A DNA stretch of 64,000 nucleotides from Phycisphaerales bacterium AB-hyl4 (GTDB lineage: Bacteria > Planctomycetota > Phycisphaerae > Phycisphaerales > Phycisphaeraceae), in assembly GCA_041821185.1 (NCBI GenBank), contig JBGUBD010000017.1, positions 18,328 through 82,327 on the forward strand. Direction: 5' to 3'. Each line of letters starts with the position of its first letter. The first letter of the stretch is position 1. Both the position numbers and the translations under genes were made by a program. Under the pieces are notes generated by a model, which was not told the DNA's origin, did no database searches, and was given only the letters and a program-made list of their open reading frames with translations. Below are positions 34,451 through 45,864 of the stretch, one piece after another.

Positions 34451-34777
34451 ATGGACGCGAACAGGCAGATCGAGCCCGACCTGGCCCCGCACTGGCGAGT
34501 GTATAGACAGTGCATGGCAGAGATTGTGCGCGTATTGCGGCAGTCGGTGCTGCGCGGTCGGCCGATGACGCTGCCGAACGTGCGTCGGCTGTTCGAGCGG
34601 CGGTGGCGTGGCGTGACGCGGGCGCTGCCGACGGCGGAAGATCGGCAGGCGGCGTTTGCGGCCGGCTTGCGCCGTGGACGGGTGTGGCTGACGGCGTATT
34701 ACCCGCTGAACGTGCCCGGGGCGGCCTCCGCGCGGTGTCTCAGCGGCCCGGATGAGGCAGGGGCCGGGGCCGCGTAG
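34451..34777 (+). CDS. Hypothetical protein (108 aa)
   Basis: I do not recognise a family. The product is basic and soluble (RVYRQCMAEIVRVLRQSVLRGRPMTLPNVRRLFERRW...), with a likely helical core and a Gly/Ala tail. GGAG lies 8 bases before ATG 34451, which gives it a natural start; the frame stays open far upstream into the WYL gene and repeat, which is not coding. A DNA-binding or ribosomal-type small protein is possible, but nothing specific supports it. Confidence 0.5.
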   Translation: MDANRQIEPDLAPHWRVYRQCMAEIVRVLRQSVLRGRPMTLPNVRRLFERRWRGVTRALPTAEDRQAAFAAGLRRGRVWLTAYYPLNVPGAASARCLSGPDEAGAGAA

Positions 34778-35167
34778 ATGCTGGCTAGCACAACGTTAAC
34801 AGAGCAAGACGCGATTCGGGCTGGATTTACGCTTCGATGCGCGGTAGGGTAACTGACTGAGTTGGACTGGCGGAACGGGCGACGCTCGGCCTCGGAAGGG
34901 AGGCGGGCCTTGCTGATCGGGTGGCTAGTCTGATTGCGGCCGGGCGGGTGCCCATCGGGTCGCAGTTGATGCCTACGTCTAATAGGTGGCCGATGCCGCG
35001 TGAAGGCAGCGGGCCAGGCGTGGGTAAATCCAAAATCAGTGTCCGTCGACGAAACGCGTCAGAGCGCCCGGTTGTGCCATGTTCACGACTGAGCGGTCCG
35101 CGCCTGGTCTCGGCGGTCACATAGGTTTTTTTCTGATACGCGTTTCATTACGAAAGGGAAGCACAAT
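34778..35167. other. Long leader before the betaine genes
   Basis: No gene was found. The ~390-base stretch precedes GSMT and contains several GC-rich potential stems but no recognised riboswitch (the SAH and SAM consensus motifs were looked for and not seen). It should hold the promoter and any salt-responsive control of the betaine operon. Confidence 0.45.
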
Positions 35168-35980
35168 ATGACGACCAAAGCACGCGAACAGCAATCCTTC
35201 GGCGAAAACCCCGTGGACGTCCGCGAGACCGACCACTACACCGACGAGTACGTCAAGGGATTTGTTGATAAGTGGGACGAACTGATCGACTGGGACAGCC
35301 GGGCGAAGAGCGAAGGCACGTTCTTCATCGACAAGCTGCGCGAGCTGGGCGTGAAGAAGGTACTCGACGTCGCAGCGGGCACGGGTTTCCACTCGGTTCG
35401 CCTGCTGGAAGCTGGCTTTGAGGTGGTTAGCGCTGACGGCTCGCCGCAGATGCTCTACAAGGCGTTCGAGAACGCCCGCCGCCGCGGCCACGTGCTTCGC
35501 ACGGTCCAGGCCGACTGGCGCTGGCTCAACCGCGATGTGCACGGCGAGTACGACGCGATCATCTGCCTCGGCAACTCGTTCACCCACCTCTTCGCCGAGC
35601 ACGACCGACGCAAGGCCCTGGCCGAGTTTTACGCCATGCTCAAGCACGACGGCGTGCTCATGCTCGACCAGCGAAACTACGACGGCATCCTCGACAACGG
35701 CTACGACTCCAAGCACCAGTACTACTACTGCGGCGACAATGTCTCCGTCGCCCCGGTCCACGTCGACGAGGGCCTCGCCCGCTTCCGCTACCAGTTCCCC
35801 GACGAGTCGGAATACTTCCTCAACATGTTCCCGCTCCGCAAGGACTACACCCGAAAGCTTATGAAGGACGTCGGCTTCCAGCAGATCGATACCTTCGGCG
35901 ACTTCCAGCAGACCTACAAAGATCAGGACCCGGACTTCTACATCCACGTCGCAAGCAAGGCCTATCAGGAAGAAGACTAA
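35168..35980 (+). CDS. gsmt: Glycine/sarcosine N-methyltransferase (betaine synthesis, step 1-2)
   Basis: A 270-residue SAM-dependent methyltransferase that converts glycine to sarcosine and then dimethylglycine. The SAM-binding core is VLDVAAGTGFHSVRLLEAGFEV (~66-87), followed by DGSPQMLYKAFENA and DAIICLGNSFTHL. The N-terminal YVKGFVDKWDELIDW region and the C-terminal YIHVASKAY match GSMT of halophiles. AAGGGAAG lies before the ATG. SDMT follows 89 bases downstream, making the usual two-enzyme pathway to glycine betaine, an osmoprotectant. This implies tolerance to salt. Confidence 0.93.
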   Translation: MTTKAREQQSFGENPVDVRETDHYTDEYVKGFVDKWDELIDWDSRAKSEGTFFIDKLRELGVKKVLDVAAGTGFHSVRLLEAGFEVVSADGSPQMLYKAFENARRRGHVLRTVQADWRWLNRDVHGEYDAIICLGNSFTHLFAEHDRRKALAEFYAMLKHDGVLMLDQRNYDGILDNGYDSKHQYYYCGDNVSVAPVHVDEGLARFRYQFPDESEYFLNMFPLRKDYTRKLMKDVGFQQIDTFGDFQQTYKDQDPDFYIHVASKAYQEED

Positions 35981-36069
35981 ACACCCCTGGCACGGTTTAG
36001 CCCTCGCGATCACGTGAGGTAACGGTGCGACGCAAGGTCTGACTGAATGGTTCGCAGCAAGGAACGAAT

Positions 36070-36909
36070 ATGAATACGCAATACTCCGACGCCGTGCAGA
36101 CCGCACGCGAGTACTACAACAGCGAAGACGCTGACAACTTCTACTACATCGTCTGGGGCGGCGAGGACATCCACATCGGGCTTTACGAGTCCGACACCGA
36201 GCCCATCGCCGACGCCAGCCGACGCACCGTCCGCCACATGGCGGGCAAGATCCAGAACATCGACAAGCAAAGCAAGGTCATCGACCTCGGCGCCGGCTAC
36301 GGCGGATCAATGCGATACCTCGCCAAAACGCACGGCTGCCACTGCGTCGCGCTCAACCTCTCCGAGGTCGAAAACGAACGTGACCGCCAGATGAACGCCG
36401 AGCAAGGCCTCGACAAGCTCATCGATGTCGTCGACGGCGACTTCACCGCGCTGCCTTACGAGGACAACAGCTTCGACGTCGCCTGGTCGCAGGACGCGTT
36501 CCTGCACAGCGGCGATCGCGTGAAGGTGCTCGAAGAGGTCGCCCGCGTGCTCAAGCCCGGCGGCGAGATCATCTTCACCGACCCGATGCAGGCCGACGAC
36601 TGCCCCGAAGGCGTGCTTGACCCGATCCTCGCCCGCATCCACCTGGACACGCTCGGCTCGCCGGGCTTCTACCGCGAGCAACTGAAAAAGCTCGGCTTCG
36701 AGGAAATTGAGTTCGAAAACCTCAGCCACCAGTTGTGCAACCACTACGGCCGAGTGCTGCGCGAACTCGAATCACGCGAAGCGGAACTGCGCGACAAGCA
36801 GGTCAGCAGCGACTACATCGAGCGGATGAAAAAGGGCCTCAACCACTGGATCGAAGGCGGCAAGCAGGGCCACCTCGCCTGGGGCATCCTCCACTTCCGC
36901 AAGAAGTAA
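36070..36909 (+). CDS. sdmt: Sarcosine/dimethylglycine N-methyltransferase (betaine synthesis, step 2-3)
   Basis: A 279-residue methyltransferase that adds the last methyl groups to give glycine betaine. The SAM-binding site is VIDLGAGYGGSMRYLAKTHG (~70-89), with FDVAWSQDAFLHSGDR and a LKPGGEIIFTDPM strand. The N-terminal YYNSEDADNFYYIVWGGEDIHIG segment is characteristic of SDMT. AAGGAA lies upstream of the ATG. It is the second gene of the betaine pair and is followed at once by a strong terminator, so the operon has two genes. Confidence 0.94.
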   Translation: MNTQYSDAVQTAREYYNSEDADNFYYIVWGGEDIHIGLYESDTEPIADASRRTVRHMAGKIQNIDKQSKVIDLGAGYGGSMRYLAKTHGCHCVALNLSEVENERDRQMNAEQGLDKLIDVVDGDFTALPYEDNSFDVAWSQDAFLHSGDRVKVLEEVARVLKPGGEIIFTDPMQADDCPEGVLDPILARIHLDTLGSPGFYREQLKKLGFEEIEFENLSHQLCNHYGRVLRELESREAELRDKQVSSDYIERMKKGLNHWIEGGKQGHLAWGILHFRKK

Positions 36910-36937
36910 TCTGCCGCAACCATAACCGTCCAAATCG

Positions 36938-36970
36938 AAAGCCCACGGGCCCCCGCCCGTGGGCTTTTTT
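36938..36970 (+). terminator. Rho-independent terminator of the betaine operon
   Basis: A perfect 10-bp stem GCCCACGGGC/GCCCGTGGGC (36941-36950 and 36955-36964) with a CCCC loop is followed by six T and preceded by AAA. The stem sequence is a member of the dispersed GCCCACGG hairpin family, here in a working terminator. Confidence 0.93.
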
Positions 36971-37150
36971 CGCGCCGATGGGCTACCATTCATTCAAAAC
37001 GCGAATTCATGGAAATACAACCCCGCGTCCGTGCGTTGTACCCCTAAGGCCCGCCGCGCCCACGCGCCCCGGGCTTACCCGGACACACCACCACCGCCAC
37101 CTGTGGCAACGGCAGGGGACGAACCACTCGCCCGGATCGAGCGGAATTTC

Positions 37151-38374
37151 ATGGCCAGGAAGCGAATACCCGTAGCACGAATCGTAGGCAGCCTCATCGC
37201 GCTGGCATTGCTGGCCACACTGGGCTGGGCGATCTATGGCAAGGTCAGTGAAGCTCGCGAGTCGCCCGAACGCGACCGTGGCGGCGGGTCGGTCGCCGTG
37301 CACACCGCTGCGGTCGAGCACGGCTCGATTACCGACCAGCGCACCTTCACCGGCACGCTCAACGCGCGCTCCCGCTTCACCGTCGCGCCCAAGATCGCCG
37401 GCCGCATCGATGAGCTCACCGTCGACATCGGCGACACCGTCGAACGCGGCCAGGTCGTCGCCCGCCTCGACGACGCCGAGGTCGTCCAGCAGGTGGAAGA
37501 GGCCCGCGCCGAACTCGCCGTCGCCGAGGCGACGCTGGAGGAAACGCGGAGCAACCTCGCCTCCGCCGAGCGCGACTTGAACCGCATCCAGTCACTACGC
37601 GAGCAGCGCGTCGCTTCCGAATCAGAGCTGGACGACGTGCAGTCGCGCTTCGATGCGCAGCAGGCTCGCCTGCGCGTGGCCGAGGCGCAGGTCGCCCAGC
37701 GGCAGGCGGCGCTGCGGTCCGCCCAGGTCCGCATGAGCTACACCCTCGTCCGCGCAAGCTGGCAGGGTGATGATGAACAGCGCGTCGTCGGCGAACGCTT
37801 CGTCGATGAGGGCGACACCCTCTCCGCCAACGCGCCGCTCGTGACCGTGCTCAACATTCAAACCCTCCGCGCCGTCGTCTTCGCCACCGAGCGAGACTAC
37901 CCCCGGCTACGCGTCGGCCAGCGCGCCGAAGTCACCGCCGACGCGTACCCCGACGAGTCGTTCGTCGGCGAGGTGACGCGGTTGTCGTCCGAGTTTCGCG
38001 AAGCATCACGCCAGGCACGCGTGGAACTGCGCGTGCCCAATGACGATCATCGATTAAAGCCGGGCATGTTCGTTCGCGTTCGCCTGGAACTGGAAGAGAT
38101 TGACGACGCGACGATCGTGCCGCTGGACGCGCTGGTCACTCGCCGAAACGAGCAGGGCGTGTTCGTCGCGGACGTGGATGAGCGTAAGGCGCACTTCGTG
38201 CCCGTGCGTGTGGGCGTCACGCAGGGCAACCGAGTGCAGTTGATCGACCCGCCGCTGGCCGGCCGCGTGGTCACGCTCGGCCAACACCTGCTGGAAGACG
38301 GCTCGTCAATCACGCTCGTGGATGATGATGACGATGAAGCGGCCGACGCGCTGGCGGAAATCACAAGCGGGTGA
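37151..38374 (+). CDS. RND efflux periplasmic adaptor (membrane fusion protein)
   Basis: A 407-residue HlyD/AcrA-type adaptor. An N-terminal membrane anchor (~8-28, IVGSLIALALLATLGWAIYG) precedes the lipoyl halves (VAPKIAGRIDELTVDIGDTVERGQVVARLDD), a long alpha-hairpin (~105-185; VQQVEEARAELAVAEATLEET ...), a beta-barrel domain and a membrane-proximal domain (LDALVTRRNEQGVFVADVDERKAHFVPVRVG). It links the inner-membrane pump to the outer-membrane channel. ATG 37151 is chosen as the anchor begins right after it; the frame runs to 36959 through the betaine terminator, which is not coding. It is the first gene of a three-gene efflux operon. Confidence 0.92.
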   Translation: MARKRIPVARIVGSLIALALLATLGWAIYGKVSEARESPERDRGGGSVAVHTAAVEHGSITDQRTFTGTLNARSRFTVAPKIAGRIDELTVDIGDTVERGQVVARLDDAEVVQQVEEARAELAVAEATLEETRSNLASAERDLNRIQSLREQRVASESELDDVQSRFDAQQARLRVAEAQVAQRQAALRSAQVRMSYTLVRASWQGDDEQRVVGERFVDEGDTLSANAPLVTVLNIQTLRAVVFATERDYPRLRVGQRAEVTADAYPDESFVGEVTRLSSEFREASRQARVELRVPNDDHRLKPGMFVRVRLELEEIDDATIVPLDALVTRRNEQGVFVADVDERKAHFVPVRVGVTQGNRVQLIDPPLAGRVVTLGQHLLEDGSSITLVDDDDDEAADALAEITSG

Positions 38375-38535
38375 GGCAATCAACGATCAACGATTAGCAA
38401 TCAGCGATCAGCGATCAGCGATCAGCAATTAGAAATTCCCCCTGATCCGGCCCTTCGCTCGCGGACTCGCTCAGGGCTCGGCTTGAACTTGAGGGGCTCG
38501 ACTAAACGGGTTGTGGTGGGGTTTCGGGAACGAAC
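38375..38535. repeat. Short tandem GATCAGC run in the efflux operon
   Basis: From about 38377 to 38430 the sequence repeats a ~7-base unit (ATCAGCG) four to five times with flanking ATCAACG variants. It lies between the adaptor and pump genes. Confidence 0.6.
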
Positions 38536-41690
<3,155 letters not shown>

Positions 41691-41694
<4 letters not shown>

Positions 41695-43427
41695 ACACGA
41701 CCCCCCGCTCTGCAGCTATTTGCACGACGTCCACCACCACAAAGCCCAGCCATCGCCATGGCTGGGCGTTATCCGGGGCGTTACCCCGTGCCGCCACCTT
41801 GCTGCGCCCCACGCGCGCCACCGTCATCGTCGGCACACTTACCACGCTTGCCTTGATCGTCCCCGCCTGCCAGTCGCCCAAGCCTTGGGACATCGACGAG
41901 CAGGTTGGCTACGACTACTCCACCGCTCCGCGCGCCACGGTTGACATGGCCCCCGACGCGTTGGAGGACGCCGACGAGCCGATCGTGCCGGATAGCGATG
42001 AACCGCTGACGCTCTCCGTCGAGCAGGCCGTCTTCCTCACATTGCAGAACAATCGCGCTTTGCGCATCCAGCAGTACGAGCCGCAGATCGCCGGCCAGTT
42101 CGAGCAGATCGAACGCTCCCGCTTCGACCCGCTGCTCTATACCGACCTCGTCTACAGCCGGGCTCGCACGCAACAACTCTCGCCCGAGATCGGCGCGACT
42201 TTCGATACGGAGCGCGAAGCCGTCGGCGCGGACGTGGGCATCCGCCAACGGCTGCCCACCGGCACGGAACTCGGGGCAGAACTCTCCCACGACTGGCTTA
42301 GAAGCGACCGCACACCCGACGATCAACACGAAGCCCGCGTCGGCGTATCGCTCACCCAGGCCCTGCTGCGCGGCCGGGGGCGCGAGTCCAACCTCGCCGC
42401 CATCCGCCAGGCTCGCCTCGACACGCTCGCGTCCGAGTATGAGTTGCGCGGCTTCGCCGAGGCGCTCGTCGCTGACCTGGAAGTCACCTATTGGAGCTAT
42501 GTGCTCGCCCGCCGCGAGATCGAAATTTTCGACAGCTCGCTCGAAGTCGCCCAGCAGCAGCAGCGCGAAACCGAGCGGCGCGTCGAAGTCGGCGTGCTGG
42601 CGGAGACGGAACTCGCCGCAGCGCGATCCGAAGTCGCACTGCGACGCGAAGAGCTCATCAACGCGCGCAACAACGCCGAGGTGCTCCGCCTGCAACTGCT
42701 TCGCCTGATGAATCCCGGCAAGCCGCAGTGGGAACGCCAGATCGACCCGATCGAAGAGCCCACCATCATCGACGTGGAGCTGGACGACGTGAACGACCAC
42801 GTACAGCTCGCGCTGCGCCAGCGGGCGGACCTCAACGAAGCCCGCCTTCGACTTGAGCAGCGTCGGCTCGACCTCGTCCGCACGGCCGACGGCCTGCTGC
42901 CTCGGCTGGACCTGTTCGTCACACTGGGCAAGACCGGCTTCGCCAGCGCGTTCGGCCGAGCGTGGGAAGACCTTGACGGCCGCGGCTACGACCTCGCCGT
43001 CGGCGGCCAGTTCGAATATGCCCTGGGCAACCGCGCCGCTCGCGCCGACGACCGCATCGCCCGCTTCAGCCGACAGCAGGCGTCCGAAGCGGTGGGCAAC
43101 GTGGCCGAGCTTGTGCAGCTTGATGTCCGCACTGCCTGGCTGGAAGTGCAGCGCGCCCGCGAGCAGATCGCCGCCACCATCGCGACGCGCGAGCTGCGTG
43201 AAGAAACGTTGCGAGCCGAGCAGGAAAAGTTCCGCGTCGGCACGACGACGGCGTTGCTCGTCGCGCAAGCCCAGCGCGATTTGCTGGAAAGCCAGATCGC
43301 CGAAGTGCGAGCCGTGGTGACCTATCGGCAAGCGTTGATTGACTTGTATCGTTTGGAAGGTTCGCTGCTGTTGCGGCGTGGCGTGGAAGCGCCGGGCGCT
43401 CAGCCGCGCGCGTTCAACGGTGAGTGA
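41691..43427 (+). CDS. TolC-family outer-membrane efflux channel (lipoprotein)
   Basis: A 578-residue outer-membrane factor, the last part of the tripartite pump. Two OEP domains with long helices are seen (EQAVFLTLQNNRALRIQQYEPQIAG ...; LALRQRADLNEARLRLEQRRLDLV ...). A signal sequence with lipobox LIVPAC follows an unusually long, Thr/Ser-rich N-terminus of ~45 residues. Part of that N-terminus (KPSHRHGWALSG) is coded by a dispersed hairpin at 41744-41767, so the original start may have been further downstream. The start here, ATG 41691, overlaps the pump stop, indicating coupling. Internal Met starts before the signal are absent. Confidence 0.88.
41744..41767. repeat. GCCCAGCCAT/ATGGCTGGGC hairpin inside the channel gene
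   Basis: Perfect 10-bp arms with a 4-base loop, related to the 31826-31855 palindrome (GCCCAGGCAT type). It is translated in frame near the N-terminus of the outer-membrane factor. Confidence 0.75.
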
Positions 43428-43464
43428 CCGGGCGGTGATTCGCTTTCTACCAACAGGTGACAAT

Positions 43465-44298
43465 ATGAAAACGATTCGACGGGTCATCACAAGCGGGCGA
43501 CATTTTCTGAAGGAGTGCATGTATGGCTCGTTGGCGTGCGCCGGGTCGTGGGACGCCATGCGGTTGGCCCTGCTGTTGCGGATGTCGCCGAAGCATGGGG
43601 ATCATGACGCGCGGCGTTCCCCGTGGAAGTTGCGGCTTCGCGGGTATGATCACCCGCTCTGGCTTCGGCCGCACACGAGTGATGCGCTGGTGGCCCGTGA
43701 AGTACTGTTCCAGGGAGAATACGATGGGATTCGGCAATGCGAACTGCCCGATTCGGCACGAATTCTCGATCTGGGCAGCAACATCGGCTTGTCGGTGTGT
43801 TACTGGGATTACCTGTTCGAGCAATGCGATGTTATTGCCGTGGAGCCCGACGATCACAGCCGGACGCTTTTGGAGCGGAACTGCCAGAGCATGATTGAAG
43901 CTGATCGACTTCATGTCGTTAGCGCCTTCATTAGCCATGAAGCGGGGTGGGCGGCGATCGAGCGGCCCGGCCGGGCGTGGAGCTATCGCATGGGCGAAAC
44001 CAGCCAGGCGCAGGTTGATGACAAAACGATCCCTACCGTCACCGTGCCTTCATTACTTGAGGAGGCGGACTGGGATGTCGTTGATCTGCTCAAGTGCGAC
44101 ATCGAGGGAGGAGAAGTAGGACTGTTCCAGTCGGCTGGCGACTGGGTGAGCCGGATTCGACACATGTTCGTCGAAACGCACCCGCCCTACACGAATGAAG
44201 ATCTGTACGCGGATCTGCGCCGGGCAGGCTACGTGTTCGATGTGCTGCACGACGAAAGCAAACTCACCAACGGCGTGTGCCTGCTGCGGCAACGGTGA
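43465..44298 (+). CDS. FkbM-family methyltransferase
   Basis: A 277-residue SAM-dependent methyltransferase of the FkbM family, which O-methylates sugars and other small groups. The SAM motif is ILDLGSNIGLSVCYWDY (~101-117), followed by DVIAVEPDDHSRTLLERN, and the family-typical VDLLKCDIEGGEVGLFQ and HMFVETHPPY segments. AGGTGA lies right before ATG 43465. It has a slightly weaker sequence bias than its neighbours. The gene is downstream of the efflux operon on the same strand but is probably independent; substrate unknown. Confidence 0.87.
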   Translation: MKTIRRVITSGRHFLKECMYGSLACAGSWDAMRLALLLRMSPKHGDHDARRSPWKLRLRGYDHPLWLRPHTSDALVAREVLFQGEYDGIRQCELPDSARILDLGSNIGLSVCYWDYLFEQCDVIAVEPDDHSRTLLERNCQSMIEADRLHVVSAFISHEAGWAAIERPGRAWSYRMGETSQAQVDDKTIPTVTVPSLLEEADWDVVDLLKCDIEGGEVGLFQSAGDWVSRIRHMFVETHPPYTNEDLYADLRRAGYVFDVLHDESKLTNGVCLLRQR

Positions 44299-44904
44299 GT
44301 GATACGGACGACGATTGACCTTCATGTTTTCTCTGGCTTCGAAGCCCACGGCGTGACGTCGTGAGCGCCTTTCCCACGCACGTAGATAGATCCCAACGCG
44401 CATGATCTGATTCTATAAGCACGGCTTCAGGTAAAGTCATCCGCCGCCCGACCACACGTGTGCGTGGCCGGGCTGACGGATGAGGGTGACACAATATTTT
44501 GGCGAGGCCGACTTGCTGCCGGGCCTTTGCGGGAGATCGTGGGGTCGTGGCGTGTTGTTCCCGGGCAGCCAGGTCAACGCGCAAATGCGGCGGAAGTCCG
44601 AGCCGTGGGGACGGCTGGGCTTTCGTGGTCGCATCCCGCTGGTTGCCGGCCTTTCGTGTCGTTTCCGATTGGTCAGTCGCGTGGCTGCCCATCCATGTTC
44701 ACGCGTCTGTCCGGGAGCGGACCACCCAGAGCCGGGTCTCGCCGAAGGCTTGCCGAAGCGTGCCTTCAGAGTAGGGGCGACGCGTCGCCGGCGTGCGCAT
44801 GGCGTGACGATTTCGGGTGAGTGGTGTAGGCAACTGTAATAGGGTACATTTCGAAAGGCGTCACACAGCACCTCAAAGCTTCCAATGAACATGTGGTTGC
44901 GATC
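44299..44904. other. Long non-coding stretch with a degenerate hairpin
   Basis: No gene was found on either strand; all frames are without ribosome sites or recognisable domains. A degenerate copy of the GCCCACGG hairpin is at 44341-44367. The rest is GC-rich sequence without obvious structure, and may include decayed coding sequence. Confidence 0.5.
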
Positions 44905-45831
44905 ATGAGCAAAACGAATCAGCAGATCCAATGGGGCTACCTCATCCACCTCGGCTACAACATGTGGGAGGATCGCGAGTCGCCGAATCGCCCGGACCGC
45001 CGCATTGCCAAGCCTTACCTGCGCTGTGACAAGCCGCTCTGGGATGAACTGACGCAGCGATTCGCCGAAGTCGGCGGGAGCTTGCTCGTCATCGATCTGG
45101 GCGAAGCGGTTCGATACGAAAGTCATCCCGAGCTCGCCTGCAAACATGCCTGGAGCCCGGCAAAGCTGAAGCGGGAAATCAAGCGGTTGCAAAAACTGGG
45201 GCTGGAGGTGATTCCCAAGCTCAACTTTTCAGCGGCGCACGACACATGGCTCGGGCCTTACCATCGCTGCGTGTCGACGGACACCTACTACGCGGTCTGC
45301 CGTGATCTGATCGAAGAGGTGTGCAACATCTTCGATCAGCCGCGCCTTTTTCACCTGGGCATGGACGAAGAAACGTTCAAACATCAGCGTGACTTCGCGT
45401 TCGCGGTCGTTCGTCAGCATGAACTGTGGTGGCATGACCTGCATTTTCTGGCCGAGCAGGTCGAACGGCAGCACGTTCGGCCGTGGGTCTGGTCCGATTA
45501 CTACTGGCATCACCCGGAAGCATTCCTCAAGAACATGCCCAAGTCCGTGCTGCAAAGCAACTGGTACTACAACGTCAGGTTCAACAAACGACGACCAGCG
45601 GTGGGGGCCTACCTCGACCTGGAAGCGCATGGGTACGATCAGATACCGACCGGCTCAAACGCCAATCACGCAGAGAATCTCGAACTGACAGCCAGGTATT
45701 TGAAGCGTCGCATTCACGCGGATCGCCTTCACGGATTTCTCCAGACGCCGTGGAAGCCGACGCTCCCCGAGTTTCGCGACCATCACCTCGAAGCCATAGA
45801 AAAGGTCGCCGACGCCATGAAAGTGTTTTGA
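44905..45831 (+). CDS. Glycoside hydrolase family 20-like barrel protein
   Basis: A 308-residue cytoplasmic protein without signal peptide. The sequence looks like a TIM barrel of the GH20/hexosaminidase kind: GGSLLVIDLGEAVRYE early, KLGLEVIPKLNFSAAHDTWLG, then LFHLGMDEE (~154-162), which resembles the catalytic HxGxDE strand of GH20, and WVWSDYYWHHPEAF later. It is shorter than secreted hexosaminidases and lacks their N-terminal domain. The exact substrate is unknown, and it may not be an active hexosaminidase. ATG 44905 fits better than 44893. Confidence 0.6.
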   Translation: MSKTNQQIQWGYLIHLGYNMWEDRESPNRPDRRIAKPYLRCDKPLWDELTQRFAEVGGSLLVIDLGEAVRYESHPELACKHAWSPAKLKREIKRLQKLGLEVIPKLNFSAAHDTWLGPYHRCVSTDTYYAVCRDLIEEVCNIFDQPRLFHLGMDEETFKHQRDFAFAVVRQHELWWHDLHFLAEQVERQHVRPWVWSDYYWHHPEAFLKNMPKSVLQSNWYYNVRFNKRRPAVGAYLDLEAHGYDQIPTGSNANHAENLELTARYLKRRIHADRLHGFLQTPWKPTLPEFRDHHLEAIEKVADAMKVF

Positions 45832-45864
45832 ACGGCAGCGGCACACATCGTTCACATCGTACGA

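Noticed and set aside
34778-35167. SAM or SAH riboswitch in the leader of the betaine genes
   Set aside because: Would make biological sense, but the conserved core motifs of the known classes are not present.
44437-45192. 251-codon minus-strand frame across the 44.3-44.9 kb spacer
   Set aside because: Overlaps the GH20-like gene, lacks a ribosome site and shows no domain.
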